DNA of 64,000 nt from Gillisella vitis (GCA_009744235.1 WPHV01000001.1:62001-126000), one strand, 5' to 3'; shown: positions 46,460 to 58,196, counted from the first letter of the stretch. Notes: generated by a model not told the origin, from the letters alone. Translations and numbers: made by a program.

Positions 46460-46488
46460 TTGACGGTGAATTTTAGATACTTCATGAT
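46460..46488 (+). promoter_or_regulatory. Candidate promoter of the amine oxidase gene
   Basis: TTGACG at 46460-46465, 17 bases, then CATGAT at 46483-46488. It would give a leader of about 175 bases before the start at 46670. That leader contains a hairpin, CGAAATTT/AAATTTCG, near 46545-46566. Confidence 0.4.
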
Positions 46489-46669
46489 TACTGCTGGAGG
46501 TTGTAGATTTGTGCTGTCTGCTGGACGCAGAGCGCAGGAGCACCCTCGAAATTTCACAGAAAATTTCGTCCTCCTTTCCATGAAGGAAGGGGCTCTTTTT
46601 CCGATCGAGCCGACCTTGATCATGACGTTCCCGGCCGCTCGCCACCCTCTCTTCAATGACAGGATTGCG

Positions 46670-48520
46670 ATGTCTTACTCGATTTCCCGCCGCACGCTGC
46701 TGCGCGGCATGACAGCCCTGGCCGGTTCTTTTGCGGCTCCGTCTCTCATCACCGGTTTCAGCACTGCCCAAGCTGCCTACCAGACCAGCAAGCCCAATCT
46801 GCCGACCGGTTTCGGCAAAGGCAAAAGCGTCGCCATCCTCGGTGCCGGTGTTGCCGGGTTGACGGCTGCCTTGACGCTGGCCCGAAGCGGCTTTTCCGTT
46901 CAGGTCTTCGAGGCCGACAACCGCTATGGCGGCCGCAGCCTGACCGTTCGGCCGACGAATGAGCACTACAAGAGCTGGTGGTTCAAGAACTATCCTGGCA
47001 CCCAGGAATTTTCCGAGATGTATGTGGACCGCTATCAGGAGACAGCGGACAGCCCGGCACCTGACCTGCAAATTTGCCAGTTCATGGACGACGCCTGGGC
47101 CGCGAAAAAATATGCTGGCAAGCCTGTCGAGCTCTACCTGAATGCCGGGCCGGGCCGTATTCCCTCAAACCATGTCAATCTCATCGCACTATGCCAGGAA
47201 ATCGGCGTTTCGCTGGAGCCTTACTTCTTCCAGTCAATGTCCAACCTGATGCAAAGCAAAGAGTTCAACAACGGCGCGCCGGTATCCTTCGCCCAGGCCA
47301 CATTCAGCCTCTATAGTGAAATGGCGGCGATGATGTACAAGGTGACGAAAGAAGGCGTGCTTTTGCAGGGCGATACCAATGCCGTGACCCGTGAAAAGCT
47401 CAAGGATCTTTACCGTGTTTTCGGCGACCTGACAGGCACCGGCGAGATCCAGACAACGACCCGCGTCGGCTTCAGCCATCTGCCCGGCGGCTGGCGCGAT
47501 GCGCCAAAGACGCGGGATGCCATCGGGCTCGAAAAAATCCTCGATTCGGGCTTCGTTGGCGATCCCACGGCCAATCCGGAATTGACGCCCGGCTCCTTCC
47601 TGTTCAACAGTTTCAACACGGATTGGCAGCCAAGTTTGATGCAGCCGGTTGGCGGCATGGACCGGATCTGGCAACAATTGTTGATTCAGGATGTTCCGAC
47701 GACCGCCCTGTGGAAAAAGGGCAGCAAACCTCGCCACCCCAAAGTCGGCCATCTGGTGATGCTCAAGACCAAAGCGTCGAAGATCGCGTCCGCTGGTGAA
47801 AAAGTGGTCGTGACCTTTGAAACGGCTGGCCGGAAAGCCGAACAGGCCCAGTTCGATTTCTGCATTTCCACCATGGCGCCTTCCCTGCTCAACACCATCA
47901 TTGGCGATTACCCGGTCCCGCCCGACTTCCGCAAAGGCCTTGAGGCCTTTTCCAAGACCGGCAACTGGAATGATAAGACCCCCAATCTCTGGACGCCCGC
48001 CATCAAGGTCGGTTGGCAGGGCAAGGATCGTTTCTGGGAAACCGACAGTGAAATCTATGGCGGTATTTCCTGGACAACCGATATTATCGGCCAGATCTGG
48101 TATCCTTCCGAGGATTTCACCGCCCATACCGGCGTGCTGACCGGCGCCTATAACCGTGGACCGCTGGCGGTAGACTATGCCAAGCTGAACAATACCCAGC
48201 GCGTTGAAACAGCCCGCAAGGGACTTGGCCTGCTGCATCCGGGAAAGACCGACCAGGTCTATCGCGGCGTCTCCATTGCCTGGCAATATATGCCACACCA
48301 GGTCGGCGGATGGGCGTCGGATACGGCAACGACAGACAACGAAGCCTATCAGCAGATCACCACCTTCGAGAAAAACGGCCACTTCTTCTGCGCGGGCGAT
48401 ACCTGGAGCTACCTGCCCGGCTGGCAGGAAGGCTCCGTCACCTCAGCCTATTGCGCCGTCAACGCCATAGCCCGGACCATGGACCCGGCCAAATACAGCG
48501 ACTGCGCCTGCTTCCAATAA
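46670..48520 (+). CDS. Tat-exported flavin amine oxidase
   Basis: A 616-residue FAD oxidase with a twin-arginine signal (SRRTLLRGMTALAG, then ASPSLITGFSTAQA-type cleavage region) at residues 5-37. The FAD fold shows SVAILGAGVAGLTAALTLARSGFSVQVFEADNRYGGRS (key GAGVAGLTAALTLAR). The C-terminal FAD region is FFCAGDTWSYLPGWQEGSVTSA. It oxidises an amine or L-amino acid in the periplasm, producing hydrogen peroxide and ammonia. The start has AGGA five bases upstream; an upstream in-frame extension lacks homology and is rejected. Confidence 0.88.
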   Translation: MSYSISRRTLLRGMTALAGSFAAPSLITGFSTAQAAYQTSKPNLPTGFGKGKSVAILGAGVAGLTAALTLARSGFSVQVFEADNRYGGRSLTVRPTNEHYKSWWFKNYPGTQEFSEMYVDRYQETADSPAPDLQICQFMDDAWAAKKYAGKPVELYLNAGPGRIPSNHVNLIALCQEIGVSLEPYFFQSMSNLMQSKEFNNGAPVSFAQATFSLYSEMAAMMYKVTKEGVLLQGDTNAVTREKLKDLYRVFGDLTGTGEIQTTTRVGFSHLPGGWRDAPKTRDAIGLEKILDSGFVGDPTANPELTPGSFLFNSFNTDWQPSLMQPVGGMDRIWQQLLIQDVPTTALWKKGSKPRHPKVGHLVMLKTKASKIASAGEKVVVTFETAGRKAEQAQFDFCISTMAPSLLNTIIGDYPVPPDFRKGLEAFSKTGNWNDKTPNLWTPAIKVGWQGKDRFWETDSEIYGGISWTTDIIGQIWYPSEDFTAHTGVLTGAYNRGPLAVDYAKLNNTQRVETARKGLGLLHPGKTDQVYRGVSIAWQYMPHQVGGWASDTATTDNEAYQQITTFEKNGHFFCAGDTWSYLPGWQEGSVTSAYCAVNAIARTMDPAKYSDCACFQ

Positions 48521-48565
48521 ACTGATGGCCGCCGGGGACCATGTTCCCGGCGGCCTTTCATTAGC

Positions 48566-49021
48566 TCAATCACCTTTTGATTGATTATCCTGCCGATAGG
48601 TATGACTGGGCTTCACAACATATTTTTTCGCCTGATCGTTCAATTCCTTGCTGTGATACAGATCGAGGCACTTCAAGAAATCGAATTTCACACCTTTGAC
48701 TTCCGATTCAGCGAGCGGGTTGCTGTAATTTTTCGTCAGAAATTTTTCGATCAAAGCCTTCATGTCATCAGGGCTTTTGTCCATATCGTAATATGTCCAG
48801 TCCCTCAGCGCGCTCACACTGCTCCCCGCATCGACTGACGCGCCCTTATCCTCTTTATAGGCATTGGAAATGCAGGTGGCCAAAACCATGTCTTTGTAAT
48901 TCTGAAGATAGCTGCGACCAGCCGCTTGAGGCCCGTTACCAACGGCAAAGTCCTTAGCGGCCGCGATCTCGGTGTTAACAAAAAGACTGACCAAGCCGAG
49001 AAGAAGCAAACGGGACATCAT
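48566..49021 (-). CDS. tai4: Type VI amidase immunity protein, Tai4-like
   Basis: A 151-residue protein with an N-terminal signal peptide (residues about 1-22) that places it in the periplasm, where Tae4 acts. The pattern YKDMVLATCISNAYK, SALRDWTYYDMD, and KFDFLKCLDLYHSKELN resembles the Tai4 immunity family with its conserved Cys pair (in ATCIS and KCLDL). It overlaps the Tae4 gene by four bases. It would protect the producer and its siblings from self-amidase. The family assignment is by pattern and partner gene only. Confidence 0.8.
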   Translation of the reverse strand: MMSRLLLLGLVSLFVNTEIAAAKDFAVGNGPQAAGRSYLQNYKDMVLATCISNAYKEDKGASVDAGSSVSALRDWTYYDMDKSPDDMKALIEKFLTKNYSNPLAESEVKGVKFDFLKCLDLYHSKELNDQAKKYVVKPSHTYRQDNQSKGD

Positions 49022-49518
49022 TGCAAACTCCAGAAATTTGCCTTGTCTGTTTTGTAAGCCACTCCCGGCTCATTAAAATAGCAATGATCGTAACAAACTG
49101 TTCCATTAAAAAGCGTCGCATGTCCCTGCGCGTCGCTCCAACCTGACACCTCGAAAAGGATGACGCCTCTTTTTCCCGCAAGCGTACCTCCATTAGACGG
49201 AGGGTACTGAACCACCTCTGGCTTACCCCAGGTTTTCTCAAGATAATCAATCAGATTTTTCACGCGAAAAAAATACCATTTCTGGTCTGCACCAGAAACC
49301 GTTTGGGCAGCGATATGCGGAAGGTGCATGCCGGAATAGTTTAAAATATAGCTCATTCTGACTGCGCAAGTATTGCTCCAACGCGCAACCGGATTGGGAT
49401 TATTGACATTTTTTGCGACATTTCCACCAATGACTTCAGAAACCTTGGCTCCTGACGTTTGCGGATCGTAAATCCGCATTGAAGCTGCCCACGCAATATT
49501 AAAATTTGGCCGTCCCAT
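49018..49518 (-). CDS. tae4: Type VI secretion peptidoglycan amidase effector, Tae4-like
   Basis: A 166-residue NlpC/P60-type amidase that cuts peptidoglycan peptides in rival cells. The ATG at 49518 with GAGG six bases upstream is preferred over an upstream TTG. Catalytic Cys51 is in SNTCAVRMSYILNYSG, His133 in QGHATLFNG and Asp144 follows; the Cys-His spacing of 82 and Cys-Asp spacing of 93 match the Tae4 catalytic triad as I remember it. Cys142 and Cys146 could form the family's disulfide. No signal peptide, as expected for an effector delivered by a type VI system. No hcp, vgrG or PAAR gene is near. Confidence 0.85.
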   Translation of the reverse strand: MGRPNFNIAWAASMRIYDPQTSGAKVSEVIGGNVAKNVNNPNPVARWSNTCAVRMSYILNYSGMHLPHIAAQTVSGADQKWYFFRVKNLIDYLEKTWGKPEVVQYPPSNGGTLAGKRGVILFEVSGWSDAQGHATLFNGTVCYDHCYFNEPGVAYKTDKANFWSLQ

Positions 49519-49682
49519 ATCGAACCTCAAAAAATTTTCAACAATGTCGCAATTAGGATAAAGCGACAAAACCCTGAGGGCAATCGTCTATTCTGCAAAT
49601 AAACTTTCCAAAACAAAAACGCTTGCGGCAAATAGCACATGCCAGTAAAGTTGCATCATGCAACCAATATGGAACTGGTTTG

Positions 49683-50636
49683 ATGCAAGACCATTCACAT
49701 CTCGAAGCTATTCGCGCCTCATCACGCCAGTTGGTCCGTGAGCTCGGCTTCATGGGAGGGGCTTTTGCCGGAACAGATCTTCCGCCCTCGGCGGTGCATG
49801 CTTTGATCGAGATCGATGCGTGTCCTGGTATCACCGCCCGCGACCTCGGGCATAGTCTTCACCTTGAGAAATCTAGCGTCAGCCGGATGCTCCGCAGGCT
49901 CATTTCATCCGGTGATCTGTTGGAAGAAGTGGATAAGGACGATTCCCGGATCAAGCGGCTGCGCTTGAGCGAGAGCGGACAAAAGCGAACCCAAACCATT
50001 CATGCGTTCGCGCGTCATCAGGTTTCAAATGCTCTGAACCGATTGCAACCCCACGACAATCGCAGGATTCTTGACGGACTTCGGCTCTATGTTCAGGCCC
50101 TTTCCAATCGAGGCAACGCGACCGCACCCGAAGTTGAAATTGTCCAAGGCTATAGACCGGGCCTCATTGCCCGTATCACGCAAATGCATGCGCTCTACTA
50201 TGCGCGAACAGCAGGCTTCGGCCTGCATTTCGAATGCGTTGTCGCCACTGGCCTCGCCGACTTTTGCAATCGCCTGGAGAGCTCGAAAAATGCCATCTGG
50301 CTTGCCATGCAAGCAGGTGAAATCGTCGGCTCCATCGCCATCGATGGCGAGGATCTGGGTGCCAAAACAGCCCATCTGCGATGGTTCATCATCGATGATG
50401 GCTTGCGCGGCGGAGGCGTCGGGCGTCAATTGCTCTCCGCCGCCCTCGCCTTTGCGGATGAGAAAGGCTTTGAAGAAACGCATCTATGGACGTTCAGCGG
50501 CCTGACGGCGGCGCGACATCTGTACGAAAGCCACGGTTTTGTTTGCGTCGAGGAGCGCACTGGCAACCAGTGGGGAAGCGAAGTGCTGGAACAGAGATTT
50601 GTCAGGCCACGGCCTTCCTACTGCATCATTCCTTAA
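49683..50636 (+). CDS. MarR-GNAT fusion regulator/acetyltransferase
   Basis: A 317-residue two-domain protein. Residues about 12-140 form a MarR-type winged helix (LHLEKSSVSRMLRRLISSG, DDSRIKRLRLSESG). Residues about 155-310 form a GNAT acetyltransferase (RWFIIDDGLRGGGVGRQLLSAAL with the acetyl-CoA loop, and LTAARHLYESHGFV). Such fusions are widespread and their substrate is unknown. The start at 49683 has GGAA nine bases upstream. It is divergent from the Tae4-Tai4 genes. Confidence 0.85.
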   Translation: MQDHSHLEAIRASSRQLVRELGFMGGAFAGTDLPPSAVHALIEIDACPGITARDLGHSLHLEKSSVSRMLRRLISSGDLLEEVDKDDSRIKRLRLSESGQKRTQTIHAFARHQVSNALNRLQPHDNRRILDGLRLYVQALSNRGNATAPEVEIVQGYRPGLIARITQMHALYYARTAGFGLHFECVVATGLADFCNRLESSKNAIWLAMQAGEIVGSIAIDGEDLGAKTAHLRWFIIDDGLRGGGVGRQLLSAALAFADEKGFEETHLWTFSGLTAARHLYESHGFVCVEERTGNQWGSEVLEQRFVRPRPSYCIIP

Positions 50637-50668
50637 ATCGGAGAGGATTTAAGGAATGATGCAGTAGG
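50617..50668. repeat. Perfect 23-bp inverted repeat over a stop codon
   Basis: CCTACTGCATCATTCC and the following seven bases (50617-50639) are repeated as their exact complement at 50646-50668 with a six-base GGAGAG loop. The stop codon of the MarR-GNAT gene lies inside the left arm. It may be a terminator or a mRNA-stabilising stem; there is no T-run. Confidence 0.85.
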
Positions 50669-50737
50669 TATAAAAAGCGAACCTTTGTCCGCCATATGGT
50701 GCGCACGGCGCTGTAGGGCCCAACACCAGCCCTGGCA

Positions 50738-52948
<2,211 letters not shown>

Positions 52949-52958
52949 TTAAAAACTC

Positions 52959-53792
52959 TCATCCGACAGCTTCTACCGTCTTGTCCAGATCGATCCACGC
53001 TTTCAGCGGCAGATGGTCGGAGGCAAGCCGCGCCAGCGGACTGTCATGCACCTGCATGTCAGCAATCAGGCCGGGGCGGTTGGTCATAATCCGGTCCAGT
53101 GCGAGAACCGGCAGCCGGGCCGGAAAGCTGGGGACAGGCGGCGGCAGCGGGCCAAACAGCGGCTCCAGCCGGGTCAGCGCCGAGCCCGGCCCGACCCGCC
53201 ACTCGTTGAAATCCCCCATCAGCACGGTCGGACAATCTGCCCGCTCGCGCATCAGCTTCAGGATGAAATCCGCCTGCTGGCGGCGCGCCCAGCGCAACAG
53301 GCCGAGATGGGCGGCGATGATCCTGAGCTCACGCCCGCCGCTCAATTCGATTTCCGCCACCACGGCGCCGCGCGGCTCCAGCCCCGGCAGCACGAAGGGA
53401 TGGACATCCCTCACCACGCCTTCGCGAAACAGCAGCACATTGCCCCGCCAACCGTGGCTTTTCGTTAGGCCAGCGACCGGGACGCGGGTCAAACCGGTTT
53501 CGCCTTGCAAGCGGGAAAGGTCGAGAAGCCCGTTGCGCTCGCCGAAACGCTGGTCCGCCTCCTGAAGGGCGATCACGTCAGGACCGATTTCGCGGATCAC
53601 ATGCGCAATCCGTTCCGGGTCGAACCGGCCATCGACGCCGACGCATTTGTGCACATTGTAGGAGGCCACCAGAAGCCCGGGCGTCTCCGCTTCCCGCCCA
53701 CCCGCGGTGGACGTCAGGGGACGGCTGCGGCGATTGCGCAGCGAGGTCAACATTTGCGTTCGGAGCGAATGGGTTTGCTTTTTCATGCTCAC
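52959..53792 (-). CDS. Endonuclease/exonuclease/phosphatase-family protein
   Basis: A 277-residue protein of the EEP superfamily. Motifs: LVASYNVHKCVG (Asn), VIALQEAD (Glu), LRIIAAHLGLLRW (His), VLMGDFNEW (Asp, Asn) and ASDHLPL (Asp, His), all catalytic positions present. It may be a lipid phosphatase, nuclease or sphingomyelinase-like enzyme; substrate unknown. An N-terminal basic segment of about 25 residues precedes the fold. It starts 38 bases after the stop codon of the cardiolipin synthase gene; same transcript is plausible. Confidence 0.87.
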   Translation of the reverse strand: MSMKKQTHSLRTQMLTSLRNRRSRPLTSTAGGREAETPGLLVASYNVHKCVGVDGRFDPERIAHVIREIGPDVIALQEADQRFGERNGLLDLSRLQGETGLTRVPVAGLTKSHGWRGNVLLFREGVVRDVHPFVLPGLEPRGAVVAEIELSGGRELRIIAAHLGLLRWARRQQADFILKLMRERADCPTVLMGDFNEWRVGPGSALTRLEPLFGPLPPPVPSFPARLPVLALDRIMTNRPGLIADMQVHDSPLARLASDHLPLKAWIDLDKTVEAVG

Positions 53793-53830
53793 TCAAAAAA
53801 TAGGAGGCGGAAGGCCGATGTCCACCCGCT

Positions 53831-55282
53831 TTACAAAGCCAGCGAGCCCAGCCACAGCACTCTTTGCATCAGTTTCAGCAGGAAAGGACGCGCATGCAGG
53901 CTTTCCAGCGTCACCTCCTCGGCTCCTTCCAGGCTTTCGTCCATCAGGCTCGCCACGAAGCGGGCAAAATCATCGTCATAGACCTCCAGATCAATCTCGA
54001 AATTCAGCCGCAGCGACCGGGCGTCGAGATTGGATGAACCGACAAAGGCCCATTTATCATCGATGACAAGCAGTTTCGAATGATCAAACGGTCCGGTGGA
54101 GCGAAAGATCCGGCAGCCATCCCGAATAATCTGCTCGAATTGCGCATTCATCGCATGGCTGACGACAGCCAGATTGTTTTTCGAGGGAACGATAATTTCC
54201 ACTGTCACCCCGCGCCGAGCCGCCGTGGCCAGTGCTGACAGGAAAATATTGTCCGGCAGGAAATAGGGCGACAGAATGCGGATGGAGCGTTCGGCGACGG
54301 AAAACGCCCCGGTCAGCACCCGGTGATTGCTTTCCAGATGCGCATCCGGCCCGGACACCACGGCGCGGGCGTAAGGCGTCTCACCTGCCTCACCGGCGGC
54401 CAGATGCAATTGCCAGGCTTCGCCGTTGAGGGCTTCATCGGTTTCGAAATGCCAGTCGTCGGCGGCCACTGAAAACAGTTCGGCGACGACAGGCCCGGTC
54501 ACATGAAAATGCGTATCGCGGGCCGCATTCGGCCCTGCAAAGGCCTCGCGGATATTCATGCCGCCGAAGAAGCCGACCGCGCCATCCACCACCAGAATTT
54601 TACGATGGGTGCGCAGATTGGCATAGGGCAGTCTCAAGCCGACAATGACCTTGCCGTTGAAGGAAGCGACAGTGATGCCGCCATCGGCGAGATAGCCGAC
54701 AATGCTCGGCACGCTGTAGCGCGCCCCGACCGCATCAATCAGCACCCGCACCTCGACGCCCCGCTTGCGCGCCGCGATCAGGCAATCGGCAATCCGAAGG
54801 CCAACGCTGTCCCTGTCGAAAATATAGGTTTCCAGCAAGATACTATGCTGCGCCGCCTCGATGGCCGCACACATCGCATCATAGGCCTCGTCACCGCTGG
54901 CAAGCGGTGTCAGGCGATTGCCCGATGTCAGCGGGTGGTGGGTGACACGCTCCCCCAGATGCCGCAGCGCTTCCAAGCGCCCGCCGAATTTTGCCTTAAC
55001 ATCGCCTTCCGGCACGGCATAATGGGCCAAAATGCCTTCCATCTGGCTACGGCGCAATGCCCGGCGCGCCATATAGGAAGCGCGGCGCATACGGTTGATC
55101 CCCGCCATCGCATAGATCAGCGTACCGATAATCGGCGACAGGATGATAACCCCAACCCAGGACAACGCCGAACGCACGTCACGCTTGGTCATCGCCGCAT
55201 GCACAGCGGCCACCGTACCCATAACCGTGGAAATCACGGCAAGAAGATGCGGCCAATAATGGGAGATAAGGTCGAGCATCAC
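53831..55282 (-). CDS. cls: Cardiolipin synthase, PLD family
   Basis: Makes cardiolipin from phosphatidylglycerol at the inner membrane. A 483-residue protein with two N-terminal membrane helices (about residues 12-30 and 40-60) and two HKD motifs: HRKILVVD near residue 228 and HSKLLVIDD near 408, each with the required spacing. The ISHYWPHLLAV start and VIILSPIIGTLIY are typical of bacterial Cls. Two adjacent ATGs begin the frame. Confidence 0.92.
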   Translation of the reverse strand: MMLDLISHYWPHLLAVISTVMGTVAAVHAAMTKRDVRSALSWVGVIILSPIIGTLIYAMAGINRMRRASYMARRALRRSQMEGILAHYAVPEGDVKAKFGGRLEALRHLGERVTHHPLTSGNRLTPLASGDEAYDAMCAAIEAAQHSILLETYIFDRDSVGLRIADCLIAARKRGVEVRVLIDAVGARYSVPSIVGYLADGGITVASFNGKVIVGLRLPYANLRTHRKILVVDGAVGFFGGMNIREAFAGPNAARDTHFHVTGPVVAELFSVAADDWHFETDEALNGEAWQLHLAAGEAGETPYARAVVSGPDAHLESNHRVLTGAFSVAERSIRILSPYFLPDNIFLSALATAARRGVTVEIIVPSKNNLAVVSHAMNAQFEQIIRDGCRIFRSTGPFDHSKLLVIDDKWAFVGSSNLDARSLRLNFEIDLEVYDDDFARFVASLMDESLEGAEEVTLESLHARPFLLKLMQRVLWLGSLAL

Positions 55283-55428
55283 TTACCGGTATAAAGGGGA
55301 TGGAACCGCGCGAACGCGCAATATTCGACGAAACGAAGATTGGCGCAAACGTCTGACTTAAGGAATTGTTCCTCCTCTAGGCCCGACGAGACGACAGGAT
55401 CACAAGATCCATTGGCAATCCGGCGGCG

Positions 55429-57102
55429 TCAATGGTCCCCGGCCAGAAGCTTGGCGGCTGCGGCTCTAGCCTCATCCGTCACCGAAGCGCCTGCCAGCAT
55501 CCGGGCGATTTCCTCGCGGCGATGGTCGGGGCCGATCATCGCAACTTGTGTGGCGATCTTTTCCGCGTTGCCGCTAGCAGGCCCCTTGGAGATCAGCAGA
55601 TGTGTGGCGGCGCGGGCGGCCACCTGTGGCGCATGGGTCACCGACAGGACCTGGACGCGCTCCGACAGCCGTTTCAGCCGCTGACCAATCGCATCGGCCA
55701 CAGCCCCACCAACGCCGGTATCGATTTCGTCAAACACAAGTGTCGGAGCAGAGCCTCGGTCAGCGAGCGCCACTTTCAGCGCCAGCAGAAACCGCGACAA
55801 CTCGCCACCGGAGGCCACTTTCATGATCGGGCCGGGCCGTGTGCCGGGATTGGTCTGCACATGGAATTCGACCAGATCGATACCGTCGGCGGTGGCATTG
55901 TCGGCATCCGCTGTGACCTCGACCATGAAACGCGCGCGCTCCAGCTTCAACGCCGGCAGTTCTTCCATGACGGCTTCGGCCAGCGAAGAGGCTGCATTCT
56001 GGCGCTTCTGCGATAGGGATTGCGCATTGGCGAAATAAACAGTCTTGGTTTCGGCCACGGCCTTTTCCAACGTGCCGAGCTTTTCCTCACCGGCATCGAG
56101 ATCGGCGAGATCTGTGATCATCTTTTCGGCAAGGGCCGGAAGATCGGCCATAGCGACCGAATATTTGCGGCCAGCGGCCCGCAGCGCAAACAGCCGTTCC
56201 TCGACCCGCTCCAGTTCGCGTGGATCGAACTCGGTGCGGCGCAGCGCCGATTCGACCTCCATCTGCGCGCTCGACAAGGTGTCCAGCGCCGTCCCCAGCA
56301 GGCTGACCGTGTCCTCCAGCAGGCCCGGGGCTTCGCCGCTCTTGCGCTCCAGACGGCGCATCAGCGAGGCGATCATTGGCACGGGCGAAGCATTGCCATT
56401 CAGGAATTCGCTGGCCTCGGCGATATCGCCAGCGATCCGCTCGGATTTCTGCATCCGGGAGCGGCGCTCGGCCAGATCCTCTTCCTCACCATCCTGGGGG
56501 CTGAGGCCTTCCAACTCCTCGACCGAGGCCCGCAGGTAGTCCGCCTCGCGGGCAGCAGCCTCGACCTTGGCCTTGTGGATCTTGAAAGCGCGCTCGGCCT
56601 CACGCCAGCGGCGATAGCTATCGCCCAGCGCCTGCGCTTCTTCGGTCAGCCCGGCAAAGGCGTCCAGCAGCAGACGGTGGGCGGCGGTATCCACCAGCGC
56701 CCGATCATCATGCTGTCCATGGATTTCGACCAGATATTGCCCGGCCTGGCGCATCAGCTGCACGCTGATCGGCTGGTCGTTGACATAGGCGCGGGTGCGG
56801 CCATCGGCGGATTGCACCCGGCGGAAAATCAGATCGCCATCGTCATCAATGCCGTTTTCGCGCAGCATGATGCGGGCCGGATGGCTGATGGCGACATCGA
56901 ACACTGCCGTCACCTGCCCCTTGTCTTCGCCGTGGCGTACAAGGGAGCCATCGCCGCGCCCACCAAGGGCCAGCGATAGACTGTCGAGCAGAATGGATTT
57001 CCCCGCCCCCGTTTCGCCGGTCAGCACAGACAGACCGGCCGAAAAGTCAAGGTCGAGCCGCTCGATCAAGACGATGTCGCGGATCGAAAGCTGGACGAGC
57101 AT
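55429..57102 (-). CDS. recN: DNA repair protein RecN
   Basis: SMC-like ATPase acting in repair of double-strand breaks. 557 residues: Walker A SVLTGETGAGKSILLDSL (residues about 25-42), a central coiled-coil region (about 150-360) and Walker B/signature region TLVFDEIDTGVGGAVADAIG with SGGELSRFLLALK. Length is normal. It lies between bamD and the cls gene, in the conserved ftsZ-lpxC-bamD-recN-ligA order. Confidence 0.96.
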   Translation of the reverse strand: MLVQLSIRDIVLIERLDLDFSAGLSVLTGETGAGKSILLDSLSLALGGRGDGSLVRHGEDKGQVTAVFDVAISHPARIMLRENGIDDDGDLIFRRVQSADGRTRAYVNDQPISVQLMRQAGQYLVEIHGQHDDRALVDTAAHRLLLDAFAGLTEEAQALGDSYRRWREAERAFKIHKAKVEAAAREADYLRASVEELEGLSPQDGEEEDLAERRSRMQKSERIAGDIAEASEFLNGNASPVPMIASLMRRLERKSGEAPGLLEDTVSLLGTALDTLSSAQMEVESALRRTEFDPRELERVEERLFALRAAGRKYSVAMADLPALAEKMITDLADLDAGEEKLGTLEKAVAETKTVYFANAQSLSQKRQNAASSLAEAVMEELPALKLERARFMVEVTADADNATADGIDLVEFHVQTNPGTRPGPIMKVASGGELSRFLLALKVALADRGSAPTLVFDEIDTGVGGAVADAIGQRLKRLSERVQVLSVTHAPQVAARAATHLLISKGPASGNAEKIATQVAMIGPDHRREEIARMLAGASVTDEARAAAAKLLAGDH

Positions 57103-57148
57103 GAGTGTTCACATCTCTCCGAAGGCGACGGGTAAACCGTCTGGAAAA

Positions 57149-58018
57149 TCAGGATGAGCCCAGAATCTTTTTGCCGGCTCTGGAAATCCAGCTCTCCTGG
57201 GCTTCCCGCGGCTCAAGACCACCGGTTTTCAGCAGTTCGAAACTATCCTTGTACCATTTGCTGTCAGGATAGTTGTGACCCAGCACGGCAGCTGCCGTCT
57301 GTGCTTCCTGCACCACGCCCATGGCATAATAGGCTTCCACGAGACGCGCCAGCGCTTCCTCGATCTGGTTGGTCGTCGGATATTGCTCAACCACATTGCG
57401 GAACCGCTGGATCGAGGCCAGATATTCCTTGCGCTCCAGATAATAGCGGCCGATCTGCATTTCCTTGCCGGCCAGCTGGTCGCGGGCAAAGCGCATCTTT
57501 TCCTGGGCGTCGGACACATATTCGGAGGTCGGATAGTTCTTGACCACCTTATCCATGGCCTCAAGTGTCCTAGACGAGAATTTCTGGTCCTGGGTCACGT
57601 TGGGGATCTGGCGCCAGTTGGACAGACCGATCAGATATTGCACATAGGCCGAATCCTTGGTCGACGGATACAGCGTCATGTAGCGCGTGCCGGTCGAGAT
57701 GGCCTCGGTATATTTGCCCTGGCGGTATTTGACGAAGGTGCTCATGACAAGCGCCTTCTGCGACCAGTCTGAGAACGGGTTCTGCTTGTCGACGGCGTCG
57801 AACTTACGCGACGCTTCAGCAAGATTGCCAGCCTTGATGTTGGCCAGACCCTGATTATAGAGCGTCTCCGGCGGATCGGTCTCAGCGCCGAGCTTGGTAA
57901 TGTCGATATCCTTGTCGGTATTGCAAGCGCTGAGCAGCGGCGCAACGCCGGCGATAGACAGGCAAACGGCAAGCATCCGCGCTGATTTGTTGATCATGGA
58001 AGACTTCACTTCACTCAT
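57149..58018 (-). CDS. bamD: Outer-membrane assembly lipoprotein BamD
   Basis: Component of the BAM machine that inserts beta-barrel proteins. 289 residues with lipoprotein signal ending LLSAC (lipobox Cys32), then TPR-like repeats ([35 protein letters not shown], described in key part [45 protein letters not shown]). Length is typical. The start at 58018 is one option; an inner ATG at residue 8 also exists. It lies between recN and lpxC. Confidence 0.95.
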   Translation of the reverse strand: MSEVKSSMINKSARMLAVCLSIAGVAPLLSACNTDKDIDITKLGAETDPPETLYNQGLANIKAGNLAEASRKFDAVDKQNPFSDWSQKALVMSTFVKYRQGKYTEAISTGTRYMTLYPSTKDSAYVQYLIGLSNWRQIPNVTQDQKFSSRTLEAMDKVVKNYPTSEYVSDAQEKMRFARDQLAGKEMQIGRYYLERKEYLASIQRFRNVVEQYPTTNQIEEALARLVEAYYAMGVVQEAQTAAAVLGHNYPDSKWYKDSFELLKTGGLEPREAQESWISRAGKKILGSS

Positions 58019-58196
58019 ACGACAGATCCCGATTGCAGCGGTGCTTCTAGAAAGCCATCGCTTCCGCTAGGCGTTTTAGCCATAAAGATAACGATAGGGC
58101 AACGCAATGGTGATGTTTTAACGCATTTTTATGGCGTAACGCCACAATCTGCTGTTTTATTTTGGACAATAAGCATCGAGCAGAAATCCGGAATCA

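Noticed and set aside
46460..46669. Longer amine oxidase N-terminus
   Set aside because: The extension carries no family pattern, and the twin-arginine signal starts at 46670 with its own AGGA.
49018..49518. A complete type VI secretion locus around Tae4
   Set aside because: No Hcp, VgrG, PAAR or Tss gene is visible in either direction, so only the effector/immunity pair can be claimed.
49519..49569. TTG start for Tae4
   Set aside because: The downstream ATG has a better ribosome-binding site and gives the family's length.
55429..57102. Possible frameshift in recN
   Set aside because: The frame is open end to end with all motifs in order, so no break exists.
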